A DNA stretch of 64,000 bases from Burkholderiaceae bacterium (GTDB lineage: Bacteria; Pseudomonadota; Gammaproteobacteria; Burkholderiales; Burkholderiaceae): the NCBI GenBank assembly GCA_947462685.1, contig CANHPL010000005.1:1-64000 (forward strand). The letters run 5' to 3'. Positions 56,229 to 64,000 of this stretch are shown in pieces. The position numbers were made by a program, and so were the translations under genes. The notes under the pieces are model-generated. The model was not told where the DNA came from, searched no databases, and was given only the letters and a program-made list of their open reading frames with translations. Position 1 is the first letter of the stretch. Each line of letters begins with the position of its first letter.

Positions 56229-56864
56229 CTAATGACGGCCATTTTTTAAGGCGATGAGTTGCGCCAGGGAGCTTAAATTGAGCTTACGCATTACTTCAGC
56301 TTTATATTGTTTGGTAGTTGGAAGAGCAATTTGTAGCTTTTCTTGTATTTGTGCATTATTAAAACCTAGGGCAAGCAGCTCAAAAACCTCACGCTCCCTT
56401 GGGGCTAAACCTTTTAATCCCTCTTCTAAGGCAACCTGCTCTATAAAAGAGTGCATATAAGCAGCATCTTGTTCTAAGCCACGCACTATAGCGGACATGA
56501 AATGATCTCTTTCAAAGGGCTTGATTAAAAATTCAATTGCCCCTTGCTTCATGGCAGAAATGGTTTGCGGAAGAGTACTCTCTCCACTAATAAAAATAAT
56601 AGGGATTTTTCTGCCACGTTTTAATAATTCAGATTGCAACTCCACGCCGTTCATATCTGGCATTCGCATATCCGTAATAATGACCGCAGGTGCAACCTGT
56701 ATTGAAATTTTTAGAAATTCAAGTGCTGATTCAAACACATAAACTCGATAACCTAAAAACTCAAGCATACCTTTTACAGTAACGCGCATCGATTCATCAT
56801 CATCAATTAAGAAGATGTGTTTTGAGGAATTTTCGATGGCGTGAGGTATCGTGTCGCGGGTCAT
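56229..56864 (-). CDS. Response regulator, FixJ/NarL-type (REC + LuxR HTH)
   Basis: A 211-residue DNA-binding response regulator. The receiver domain (about 15-130) has the acidic pocket DDDE (residues 21-24), the phospho-acceptor Asp65 in VIITDMRMPDMNG and the Lys in FLIKPF. The LuxR-type HTH (about 148-205) begins LAPREREVFELLALGFNNAQIQEKL. It lies 89 bp downstream of the histidine kinase gene on the same strand and is its likely partner; the FixJ-like build fits a kinase without its own receiver. Confidence 0.9.
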   Translation of the reverse strand: MTRDTIPHAIENSSKHIFLIDDDESMRVTVKGMLEFLGYRVYVFESALEFLKISIQVAPAVIITDMRMPDMNGVELQSELLKRGRKIPIIFISGESTLPQTISAMKQGAIEFLIKPFERDHFMSAIVRGLEQDAAYMHSFIEQVALEEGLKGLAPREREVFELLALGFNNAQIQEKLQIALPTTKQYKAEVMRKLNLSSLAQLIALKNGRH

Positions 56865-56953
56865 AGATAAACAAAGTAATGATATGTCTCTATTATGGCA
56901 AGTCTAGCAGGAATATATATCCTACGATAGGATGATGCTGTCATTTACCTCAA

Positions 56954-58378
56954 TTAATTTTTGAGAGTCATCGGAAAACTAAGGGTAAATGTAGCACCAC
57001 CTCCTAAAGCATCTTGGTAGGTAATTTTCCCACCAGCATTCCGCATAATATATGCGCATAACCACAATCCAACACCCATGCCATTTGATTTATCACTGCT
57101 TAATAATCCAAAAAGGTGCGGTTGTTTTTCTACAGAGACTCCAAATCCATTGTCGCTAATCTCTAAAACATATTGCGCAGCATGATAACAACCCCGCAAA
57201 GAGATCAATTTATTGGCTAAATCAGAACTATTCAACGCCTCCATGGCATTATTGATCAGATTTAAGAGTACTTGCAAAAAATGCCCCTTATTGCAGAAAA
57301 TAACTTGGTCTTCGTTCAAATCTATTTGTATTTGAATATTCTTTGAAATAAGCTCTGATTTATAGATTGCCAAGGCATTCTCCACAATCTCGTGAACTTG
57401 AATGACTTCCTGCACGCCGCCATCTTTAATAAAAATCGAGCGAAGTGATTGGACGACATCTCCAGATCGCTTAGCATCTTTTTCTAGTTGACCAACAATT
57501 TGCCCAACCAATTCAGGCTCTAACTTATTTGATTCATGAAGCATCTTCAAAAACTGAATATTGAGTAAAGATGCACCTAGGGGCTGGTTAAGCTCATGTG
57601 CAATTGAAGCAGATAGCGCTTCGGTAGATGAGGACTTGTTGGCCTTGAGTATTGAGGCAATCATCAAATCGCGCTCACTCAACAGCTTGGTCACCCGCGC
57701 ACTATCCTGAAGGTTTGCGGCATTGACTTGGGCTAATTTCTCAGCCAAAAAGCCATTAATTGAAATATAAGAAAGGACAGTAAAGGCAACCCCAAACCAT
57801 CGAATCATTGTCGTAAGAAATGGCTCTGTATAGAGCGATGGTGGAGAAATAACCGTGTTTTCTAGCAGCCAGATGCGAACTACACCAAGGACTATCTCTG
57901 CACAGCAGGTGAATATAAGAAAGTCAATCTGAATATAACGCTCACGCTTGCGTACTTGGAATAATTCATACAAGATGCCGATTAAACACAATATCAAGAA
58001 TGAAATAACAAACAAAACTCTGTCGTGAAAAACTCCAAACTGCCTCATGTATTCAAATACCGAACCAAAAGCCAAAAACAGTAACGGCGAGAAGATTACT
58101 ATTTTTTTAACAGGCTGATCGTTTAGGGCACGACAAAATATAAAAAGGAAAAAATAGCCTGCAAAGAAAAAAGTATTGGCAAATGTCAAAAGAACGGGAT
58201 TAATCGATGGGGCTGATGCAAAAAACAAAAAAGCACCTATATTGAGGGCTAGGGCAATCAACCAATAGTTATTAGCGTTAGTTGATGTGCGCCTCCCAAA
58301 ATACGGTATTGATGATACGAAAAGACCCGTAAGCACCAAGACAAAGACTAAAAAAAGGGCTTCATTTGCATATATCAT
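56954..58378 (-). CDS. Sensor histidine kinase with multi-helix membrane sensor
   Basis: A 474-residue kinase. The N-terminal half has about seven hydrophobic helices (residues 5-215) and no recognisable periplasmic sensor domain, so it would sense within or at the membrane. A coiled linker leads to the HisKA-like motif SIAHELNQPLGA (phospho-acceptor His261). The ATPase domain has the N box NLINNAMEAL, DNGFGV (G1) and GMGVGLWLC (G2). The HELNQPLxA form is typical of FixL/DctB-like kinases. It is divergent from the outer-membrane channel gene, a possible target. Confidence 0.9.
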   Translation of the reverse strand: MIYANEALFLVFVLVLTGLFVSSIPYFGRRTSTNANNYWLIALALNIGAFLFFASAPSINPVLLTFANTFFFAGYFFLFIFCRALNDQPVKKIVIFSPLLFLAFGSVFEYMRQFGVFHDRVLFVISFLILCLIGILYELFQVRKRERYIQIDFLIFTCCAEIVLGVVRIWLLENTVISPPSLYTEPFLTTMIRWFGVAFTVLSYISINGFLAEKLAQVNAANLQDSARVTKLLSERDLMIASILKANKSSSTEALSASIAHELNQPLGASLLNIQFLKMLHESNKLEPELVGQIVGQLEKDAKRSGDVVQSLRSIFIKDGGVQEVIQVHEIVENALAIYKSELISKNIQIQIDLNEDQVIFCNKGHFLQVLLNLINNAMEALNSSDLANKLISLRGCYHAAQYVLEISDNGFGVSVEKQPHLFGLLSSDKSNGMGVGLWLCAYIMRNAGGKITYQDALGGGATFTLSFPMTLKN

Positions 58379-58503
58379 GGGTCTAATGTTACTACTTTTA
58401 CGTCTTTTCCAAGCAAAACCCCCATTAAAAAGCTAAAATTAATCATTATAAAAAGTGAGTTATCTTAAATATCTTGTTATATGTAATGCTCACATCAAAA
58501 CCA

Positions 58504-59400
58504 ATGAAGACAGCTTTCAATAGACTCGCCCTTTGCACGCTAATCCTCTACCCTCTACTAGGGCAAGGTATTGACTTGCAGCCAAACGATATCGTGGCGC
58601 CATTGTCAGATAAGCGTTTTATACAAATATCCTACAGTGACACAGAAAATTCCACGTACTATAAGAATGGTTCTGTAGTAACCGCCAGACCATTTAGTAG
58701 TCCTGTAGTAAATGCGCAAAGTTTGACACCAAGATTGATTGGCACTTATACACTGGCCAATCTTCCCGCAGTCTCTTACGTCCAAATTCCTTTTGGAAAT
58801 ATTCAACCAGAAGGATCGATCGCAAGTTATCCTAACAGCACCGGGATTGGTGATCTCTCACTAGCCACAGCGATTTGGCCTTATGTCAATCGAGAAAATC
58901 GCACTTATATTGGAATAGCAGGATTCCTTTCAATACCCACTGGAGGTTATTCCAACACGCAGACATTTAATGTGGGTGAAAATCGCTATAAGACTGCTTT
59001 GCAAATCGGATTACAAAAAGCAATCGTTGGAAATCTAGATGGCATGATAGCTGTCGATACCATTTGGTACGGTGGTAACAGCCAGTGTGCTGTAGCCTGT
59101 GGAGCAGCAACCAATGTTCCTTTAACTCAAAAACCTCTAACCACCCTACAGCTTGGTCCCATCTATACCTTTAATCCAACCTTTACTGTAGGTGCATCCT
59201 ACTTCTATGTCACAGGTGGGGCAACTGAAATTAACAACGTCTACCAAAATAACGTAATTAATACCCAACGCTTTCTATTAAGTGGAATAGCCTATACAGA
59301 TTTTGGGAGATTTTCATTACAGTATGGCCGGGATATGGCAGTTGAAAACGGTTTTATCCAAACCCGATTACTAACCATTCGGTATGCGATACAGTTTTAA
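58504..59400 (+). CDS. Outer-membrane channel, phenol MetA-pathway transporter family
   Basis: A 298-residue protein from ATG 58504, with a signal peptide (MKTAFNRLALCTLILYPLLGQG); the track starts ten codons earlier at a TTG. Alternating beta-strand pattern, the NSTGIGDLSLATAIWPY and FLSIPTGGYSNTQ segments and the C-terminal Phe (TIRYAIQF) mark an outer-membrane barrel of the meta-pathway/phenol-degradation transporter family (Pfam Phenol_MetA_deg). A pair of close cysteines (CAVACG) would form a loop disulphide. It shares a 125-bp divergent upstream region with the histidine kinase, so is likely under its control. Confidence 0.78.
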   Translation: MKTAFNRLALCTLILYPLLGQGIDLQPNDIVAPLSDKRFIQISYSDTENSTYYKNGSVVTARPFSSPVVNAQSLTPRLIGTYTLANLPAVSYVQIPFGNIQPEGSIASYPNSTGIGDLSLATAIWPYVNRENRTYIGIAGFLSIPTGGYSNTQTFNVGENRYKTALQIGLQKAIVGNLDGMIAVDTIWYGGNSQCAVACGAATNVPLTQKPLTTLQLGPIYTFNPTFTVGASYFYVTGGATEINNVYQNNVINTQRFLLSGIAYTDFGRFSLQYGRDMAVENGFIQTRLLTIRYAIQF

Positions 59401-59550
59401 AAATTAACTCAGATACTATTTATCGATGTATTACTTTGGCACAAATTCAAGCATCTAGAAAATATTCAATAAGCGTTATTCCTACAGTGATGAAACTAAT
59501 GCTTAACTTTAACTGACCATGTATTGATGAAGTAGCAATTTAATGGTTAG

Positions 59551-59748
59551 ATGTTTGAATTAATTAGTCCATCACACAAGCAATTATTAAAATCACGTCA
59601 AAAATACACTTTTGATGCAACTGATTCTTTATTTAGTGGGATGAAATTGCCATTCAATCTACAAACCACACTCCTCCCTCTAGAACAAATCATTACAAAC
59701 GGAGTCATGTCATCCCATCAGGAGAGCTCAGTATGGCTTTCAACTTAA
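59551..59748 (+). pseudogene. Possible decayed transposase fragment (IS1595-like)
   Basis: A 65-codon ORF whose middle, RQKYTFDATDSLFSGMKLPF, resembles the segment between the zinc ribbon and the catalytic domain of IS1595-family transposases (QTSxTAGTxFHxTKLPL). The sequence then loses similarity, and no zinc-ribbon cysteines, DDE residues or terminal repeats are visible. I read the 59.4-59.87 kb gap, otherwise empty of genes, as a likely scar of a mobile element. Recognition is by eye and weak. Confidence 0.3.
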
Positions 59749-59870
59749 TTACTACTTGTGTAAAAAATGTGCTCGACCAGACAAAACCTATATTGATGAA
59801 AGGTACTCGGGGTCATTTTGAAGCACGTTGTATTCACAAAGCAAGCATAAGAATAGATCTTTCCTAAAAA

Positions 59871-59892
59871 AAATGCCACTAGCGTGGCATTT
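59871..59892. terminator. Bidirectional terminator AAATGCCAC-TAGC-GTGGCATTT
   Basis: A perfect 9-bp stem with a 4-nt loop, flanked by an A run on the left and a T run on the right, so it can act in both directions. It ends the Bug gene on the minus strand (22 bp after its stop) and any plus-strand transcript from the outer-membrane gene. Confidence 0.88.
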
Positions 59893-59913
59893 TTTATTGC
59901 TTATGAATCTGTA

Positions 59914-60903
59914 TTAACGTGGCTGATAACCAATATCTTTCACTAACTTACCGTATCTCGCAAAGTCTTCTTTTAATGTTTTTTCAAAATACTCAGGGGG
60001 CTCATTTACTACTTCTAAGCCATATTGCTTGAGTTGCTCCACGACTTCCGGAGAATTCATGGCCCGATTAATTTCTTGATTGAGTTTTAAAGTAATGTCT
60101 TTAGGCATTCCTACAGGTCCAGAATAGGCAAACCAACCATTCGACGTCCAACCAGGAAGGGTTTCTGAAACAGTCGGAACTCCCGGCCACTCAGATACTT
60201 TAGACTTATTAGAAATCGCCAATAAACGAATTGCGCCAGAGCGAACGTGTGGTGCGGGGCCGCTAACGCCATCTACGGAAGCCATCACTTGCCCGCCAAT
60301 TTGGTCAGTAATGATTGCAGCAGTTCCTTTGTATGGGACATGCGTAAACGTGATACCTGCAGTTTTAGCTAAATGCTCAAATACTAAATGGGGGAAACCA
60401 CCTTCACCATTGGAAGCAACCGTCAATTTACCGGGATTGGCTTTTGCCCAATCAATCATTTGCGCAAAGGTTTTGAAGGGCGCTTGATTATTTGCCGTGA
60501 TGACTTGGTAGTTATAGGTCGATAACGCTATCGAGGTGAAATCATTGATCGGGCTGTAGGAGATATTTTTGCTGGTATGCGGCAGGACCACCATATTGCC
60601 TCCCTGTGAGGCAACAATGGTATATCCATCTGGCTTCGACTTAGCAACATAATCCATACCAATCACGCCGGATGCCCCTGCTCTGTTTTCAACAACAATC
60701 GGTTGACCAAGACGTTCTTGTAACTTCGGCGCAATCAGTCGCGTCATAATATCCGTGGTATTTCCGGGAGGGAACGGTATGACGATCTTAATTGGCCGAT
60801 TCGGATAGTTACTAGACTGTCCAAAGCTAAGTGGACAGGCAATCGCTAATGCAACGGCAATACTAGTACGAATACAATTACGCTTCTTCTCAAAATTGCT
60901 CAT
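59914..60903 (-). CDS. Bug/TctC-family tripartite tricarboxylate transporter binding protein
   Basis: A 329-residue periplasmic solute-binding protein of the family greatly expanded in Burkholderiales. The signal peptide (SIAVALAIACPLSFGQ) is followed by YPNRPIKIVIPFPPGNTTDIMTR, VVENRAGASGVIGMDYVAKSKPDGYT and HVPYKGTAAIITDQIGGQ, all typical of Bug proteins that bind carboxylates. No tctA/tctB membrane genes are nearby, so it may work with a distant transporter or as a sensor component. It is 28 bp downstream of the hydrolase gene, in one operon. Confidence 0.9.
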   Translation of the reverse strand: MSNFEKKRNCIRTSIAVALAIACPLSFGQSSNYPNRPIKIVIPFPPGNTTDIMTRLIAPKLQERLGQPIVVENRAGASGVIGMDYVAKSKPDGYTIVASQGGNMVVLPHTSKNISYSPINDFTSIALSTYNYQVITANNQAPFKTFAQMIDWAKANPGKLTVASNGEGGFPHLVFEHLAKTAGITFTHVPYKGTAAIITDQIGGQVMASVDGVSGPAPHVRSGAIRLLAISNKSKVSEWPGVPTVSETLPGWTSNGWFAYSGPVGMPKDITLKLNQEINRAMNSPEVVEQLKQYGLEVVNEPPEYFEKTLKEDFARYGKLVKDIGYQPR

Positions 60904-60931
60904 GTTAATCTCCTTATATATTTACAACGTA

Positions 60932-62677
60932 TTATTTTTTCTTCGGAATAACTGGTACAAGTAATTTTGCGGGATGCTTAGGGCCCATATGCAAAGTCAC
61001 CTTACCACCAAAAATAGCAGGTGGTCGATCTTGTTCATCATCATGCACAAAGGGTCCACAACCTTTCATCGGATTTTTCATATTCGATAAAACTGCCGCG
61101 GCATCATCATGCTCATAATCGCGCCCACGAATCGATAAGGCAATGCTATATCCAACTGGCACAACAATACAGGTTGGCCAAACTTCCACATCGAGTTCAT
61201 ATACTTCACCGGGTTTCAGTGGTTGTTTTTCATCATGGGTATGCCATGGGCGATACGGTAAACTTTTCTTCCGATCCAGTTTACGATGAGATGCCCTTAA
61301 CCAACCTTGTGCAACTGGTGTCTTAGGATCGAGTGCCCCATGGAATAAAACTTCTTTACCTTGCGGATCAAACACTCGAAAAACAGCAAAAATATCGGCA
61401 TCAACAGTAGAGGATGAAATGAATAATTTTAAAGCCATCGGTCCTGTAATTTCCACTGCTTGTTTTTGTGGTGGGAATGCAAATGTAACGCCATCGCCCA
61501 TCATGTCATAGGTAATTTGTACATTTTCTTTGAGGGGCTTTTGGCTAAACGTTTTTGCGCTTGGATCTAAATGGAGATTAAACCATTGGGTCCGCTTGAG
61601 AGGCCACTCTTGCTCAGCACGTGGCTCAAACTTCTCGCCTGGACTTCTGACCAGCATGGAAACTGGTGGCGTCTTGTTCCAGCCATTCTTTTTCCCTTTA
61701 AGGAAGTAGTCAAAGAAGCGTTTCTGCAACCCTAGGCCATAGTCAGTGTAAAACGGTGCCCAATGGGATCCACCATGCACTTCTAACCATTTTTGCTTGG
61801 ATTTAGATCGGACAAAACCTTCAAAGTTCCCACGCGTGTGTAAACCTTGACCACCCCAGTTTGCAGCACTTAATACGGGTATATCAACTAAATCTAGATT
61901 CGCGGTACGCTCCATATACCAATCGTTGATCATTTCATTGTCAATGACGCGTTTCCAAATATCTTCAACATTTTTCAAAAGCTCTTCGTGCGGCAAAGTC
62001 TCTGGTCCGCAAACAGTCTCGCCAGTATTGGGGTTTCTCTTGCCCCGATCTCCCACGCCGTGTTGTACGGTTTTAATTTGCATTTCCAACCAATTTTTAC
62101 GGAAGGAACAGGCAATTCCACCATGACGATTGGATTCACGATAATTATCGTTCCACCCTTCCCAGACACAAATAGCTGCTAAATGCTTTGGTTTGCTAGC
62201 GGCTGCGCGCCATTGATTACTTCCGTAGTAGGAAATACCATTCATCCCTACTTTACCATTACACCATTCTTGCTTGGCTAACCATTCAATACATAAATGA
62301 ATATCTTTGGTTTCACGAGCATTATTGTGATCCATAAAGCCTGGGGAACGACCAGCTCCTCGAGAGTCAATCCGAATACAAACATATTCGTCAGGCACCC
62401 ATTTTTCTGGATCAACTACTTCCCAGTTTTGGTATTTATTGGTAGTACCACGCAAGACATCTGGATTCTCTTTTTCCATGATTTCCCAGGCAGTTTTATA
62501 ACCCTCTTGAAAGGCTAAACCCTTACCATAAGGTCCATAAGACAAAATCACTGGGAATTTACCTGCGTGTGTTGGACGAAAGATGTCAGCCCGCAAAATC
62601 AAGCCATCGTCCATTTTAATGGGCATATCCCAATCAATGCGCATACCATCGCGTACTTCAGATTTCCAAGCTTGCAT
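60932..62677 (-). CDS. CocE/NonD-family (S15) hydrolase
   Basis: A 581-residue alpha/beta hydrolase of the X-Pro dipeptidyl-peptidase/cocaine esterase class. The nucleophile motif GISYYGSNQW (Ser149) follows the oxyanion region RADIFRPTHAGKFPVILSYGPYG and IDSRGAGRSPGF. A plausible catalytic His is in HGGSHWAPF. The C-terminal third is the jelly-roll X-Pro_DPP_C domain. There is no signal peptide, so it is cytoplasmic. Such enzymes cleave esters or amides; the true substrate is unknown, but the paired Bug protein suggests it splits an imported carboxylic ester or amide. The Shine-Dalgarno AAGGAGA is strong. Confidence 0.85.
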   Translation of the reverse strand: MQAWKSEVRDGMRIDWDMPIKMDDGLILRADIFRPTHAGKFPVILSYGPYGKGLAFQEGYKTAWEIMEKENPDVLRGTTNKYQNWEVVDPEKWVPDEYVCIRIDSRGAGRSPGFMDHNNARETKDIHLCIEWLAKQEWCNGKVGMNGISYYGSNQWRAAASKPKHLAAICVWEGWNDNYRESNRHGGIACSFRKNWLEMQIKTVQHGVGDRGKRNPNTGETVCGPETLPHEELLKNVEDIWKRVIDNEMINDWYMERTANLDLVDIPVLSAANWGGQGLHTRGNFEGFVRSKSKQKWLEVHGGSHWAPFYTDYGLGLQKRFFDYFLKGKKNGWNKTPPVSMLVRSPGEKFEPRAEQEWPLKRTQWFNLHLDPSAKTFSQKPLKENVQITYDMMGDGVTFAFPPQKQAVEITGPMALKLFISSSTVDADIFAVFRVFDPQGKEVLFHGALDPKTPVAQGWLRASHRKLDRKKSLPYRPWHTHDEKQPLKPGEVYELDVEVWPTCIVVPVGYSIALSIRGRDYEHDDAAAVLSNMKNPMKGCGPFVHDDEQDRPPAIFGGKVTLHMGPKHPAKLLVPVIPKKK

Positions 62678-62978
62678 CTTTGTCTCCTTGATTTAATTAT
62701 TTAGCTTTTTTATTTTAAATCGAATTTTATAAATTCTCTCACTTAGGGTATATTTATTGTGAATAAATATCCTAAATAAAAATAGAATCCATTAAATATC
62801 AAAAAATTGCTTTCTGATAATGAAAATTTTCTCTTTAGTTTGTCTTGCCCAATTCAATTCACCCAACCATCGTTTATCTTGCATGGTGAAATTCAATTAC
62901 GAAAAAAACCTGATGCAACTCAGACCTCAAGGTAGATCTTCACAACTACTTACCATCAACTAGCATCTACAACTCGCT
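62678..62978. other. Intergenic region with a regulatory palindrome
   Basis: About 300 bp without a gene between the divergent hydrolase operon and a small lipoprotein gene. It holds the palindrome at 62750-62770 and a minus-strand -10-like TATAAA (62726-62731). Nothing else was recognised. Confidence 0.5.
62750..62770. promoter_or_regulatory. Operator candidate ATATTTATT-GTG-AATAAATAT
   Basis: A perfect 9-bp palindrome with a 3-bp centre, flanked by GG/CC with a one-base offset. It lies 73 bp upstream of the hydrolase ATG and falls where the -35 box would be for a -10-like TATAAA at 62726-62731 on the minus strand. It is a good candidate for a repressor or activator site of the hydrolase-Bug operon. 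Confidence 0.5.
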
Positions 62979-63197
62979 ATGAAAATATCACTTATCTTGG
63001 TTGTTCTTTGGTCTATATTCTGCAGTGCTTGCGCTACTCGAACGCCTACTCACACAACAAAACCTGCTCAAGCACCTACTCAATCACATGCACAAATGGC
63101 AGAGAATTTATCCAATGCCGTACAACGCTGTGTGGGTATCGGGCTCACGATTGGCTCACCGCTCTATGAAACATGTGTTAAAAATAAATTAAAGTAA
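62979..63197 (+). CDS. Small predicted lipoprotein, unknown
   Basis: A 72-residue protein with a signal peptide ending in a lipobox-like FCSAC (Cys18), a Thr/Pro/Ala/Gln-rich linker and a short C-terminal part with two cysteines (RCVGIGLTIGSPLYETCVKNKLK) that may form a disulphide. An alternative frame ORF overlaps it but has no signal features. The ATG lacks a clear Shine-Dalgarno. Function unknown. Confidence 0.6.
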   Translation: MKISLILVVLWSIFCSACATRTPTHTTKPAQAPTQSHAQMAENLSNAVQRCVGIGLTIGSPLYETCVKNKLK

Positions 63198-63203
63198 GCT
63201 CCT

Positions 63204-63230
63204 TAAAAAAGCACTCCCGCAGGAGTGCTT
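63204..63230 (-). terminator. Rho-independent terminator (minus strand) AAGCACTCC/GGAGTGCTT
   Basis: A perfect 9-bp stem with a CGCA/TGCG loop is followed on the minus strand by a T run of seven. It sits between two convergent genes, two bases after the stop of the minus-strand membrane-protein gene, and may also slow transcription from the lipoprotein gene. Confidence 0.85.
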
Positions 63231-63231
63231 A

Positions 63232-63549
63232 TTAGGCTGCAAATAACAAGGTAAATATCCGGTATAGCAAAATCTCGGTTTCGGATCCCTGAAGTAATTC
63301 CTGAAAGTCCTCAGGAAGATATCGAACTCCTTCTTTGGTAAGCTCTAATTGAAGCATTTTATTCGTTATCAGATCTTTTTCAGGATGTATCAAAATAAAA
63401 CTACCCAATAGAGTGATCATCATCAATAGTGGGTGATCTTTCATTATTCGATTCGAAGATTTCAAGAACACGTGTATTTTAGGTAAGTATTTGCGACCTA
63501 AATAATAGGTCCCGATCATGATGAAATAGAGCAATGCAAGATTAAACAT
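63232..63549 (-). CDS. Small membrane protein, unknown
   Basis: A 105-residue protein with hydrophobic segments near residues 2-18 and 40-56 and a possible third at the C-terminus (EILLYRIFTLLFAA). Charged loops (YLGRKYLPKIHVFLKSSNRIMKDH) suggest a positive inside between the helices. It has its own terminator directly after the stop, which supports expression. No family is recognised. Confidence 0.55.
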   Translation of the reverse strand: MFNLALLYFIMIGTYYLGRKYLPKIHVFLKSSNRIMKDHPLLMMITLLGSFILIHPEKDLITNKMLQLELTKEGVRYLPEDFQELLQGSETEILLYRIFTLLFAA

Positions 63550-63766
63550 GGTTTTCCGTAAAAGAGTTGAACAAGCAATAATCTAACGACGTTGTTACAA
63601 AATAATAATCAGGAATTACGGATTACTCTGTAGGTAAATTGTGAGATGGAATCTTCATCAATCGGTGTAAATTGAAGAGATATAATAAAATTTATTCAAT
63701 CAACTACAGCACTAATGCTTTATTGCTCTTTTGATTCATTAACCTTTTATCCTCAAATTAATCGCT

Positions 63767-64000
63767 ATGAAACTTCTTCGTTACCTGTTGATAGGCTCGG
63801 CACTTGCCACTTTTAACATCCAAGCACAACCCAATGAAACCATTACCAGTTGCTGTTCAAACCCACGCCATGCCAACGGTTTTTATGCGAGCGATTTGAT
63901 TCCAAGAACTCAATTCAATGTAGGCTTTACAAAAGATGGTGCTCGTCTAGACTCTTCAAATGCTACTATTTATCTTGGTGTGAGTTGCGATGTCTACTCC
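63767..64000 (+). CDS. Secreted protein, N-terminal part (runs off the window edge)
   Basis: An open frame from ATG 63767 to the window end (78 codons) that is missing from the ORF track because it is cut. It starts with a signal peptide (MKLLRYLLIGSALATFNIQAQ), then NETITSCCSNPRHANGFYASDLIPRTQFNVGFTKDG, with a Cys-Cys pair. A TATAAT (63681-63686) lies about 80 bp upstream. The function cannot be judged from this fragment. Confidence 0.65.
   Translation, partial: MKLLRYLLIGSALATFNIQAQPNETITSCCSNPRHANGFYASDLIPRTQFNVGFTKDGARLDSSNATIYLGVSCDVYS

Noticed and set aside
63001-63192. Alternative-frame ORF overlapping the small lipoprotein gene
   Set aside because: No signal peptide or lipobox; the 62979 frame has both.
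1-64000. CRISPR arrays
   Set aside because: No set of regularly spaced direct repeats was seen and no cas genes are present.

Overview
The window reads as a chromosomal segment of a low-GC betaproteobacterium of the Burkholderiaceae, most like Polynucleobacter or a close relative. The grounds are the gene orders (rne-moaA-mobA-moeA; gyrA-serC-pheA-hisC-tyrA-aroA-cmk-rpsA-ihfB-lapA-lapB-ugd-hldE1-hldD; ubiG-gph-ssrA), the tmRNA tag ANDERFALAA, a Bug-type solute-binding protein, the CobD/CbiB-like membrane protein and compact, AT-rich coding DNA. The assignment is inference from content; no search was run.

Left part (1-20 kb): the end of an rluC-HAD phosphatase-sppA operon (minus) diverges from rne, which has a promoter about 380 bp upstream and a structured leader. 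rne is followed by the molybdenum cofactor genes moaA, mobA and moeA. Then come a small membrane protein, a 2-hydroxyacid dehydrogenase, fdxA with a ferredoxin reductase, a TerC-type membrane protein, thyA-folA, pmbA diverging from mog, a decayed VapC-type toxin gene, orn diverging from an M48 protease, rsgA, a CobD-like gene and a CoA-type Nudix hydrolase.

Middle (20-49 kb): an orphan HicB-like gene, the rpsP-rimM-trmD-rplS operon with a clear terminator, a META-domain lipoprotein, a fatty-acid oxidation block (acyl-CoA dehydrogenase, etfA, etfB, acyl-CoA ligase, histone-deacetylase-like amidohydrolase), mltB overlapping cysM tail to tail, a secreted ComEA-like helix-hairpin-helix protein, and a run of minus-strand housekeeping genes from gyrA down to hldD. 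That run combines serine/aromatic amino-acid synthesis, translation and nucleoid proteins, and LPS assembly and heptose synthesis.

Right part (49-64 kb): ompA, ubiG, gph and the tmRNA gene ssrA are conserved. Immediately after ssrA the character changes to short, AT-rich, mostly unrecognised genes: a PH-domain membrane protein translationally coupled to two small membrane proteins, and a secreted protein, with several strong inverted repeats around them. Next come a RidA-like protein lacking the catalytic arginine, two divergent EamA transporters, a histidine kinase/response regulator pair divergent from an outer-membrane channel, a possible transposase scar, a Bug binding protein with a CocE/NonD-type hydrolase under a palindromic operator candidate, and small secreted or membrane proteins up to the edge. 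This accessory part is the likeliest place for new biology.

Many ORF-track starts are extended upstream; I moved starts for thyA, pmbA, orn, the acyl-CoA dehydrogenase, the HDAC-like gene, cysM, cmk, aroA, hisC, serC, ubiG and the outer-membrane protein on the basis of stop/start overlaps, Shine-Dalgarno sites or family N-termini. Several genes have a -10-like hexamer only 5-8 nt before the start codon, which suggests leaderless or very short-leader mRNAs. No CRISPR array, rRNA, canonical tRNA, intact insertion sequence or prophage was seen.
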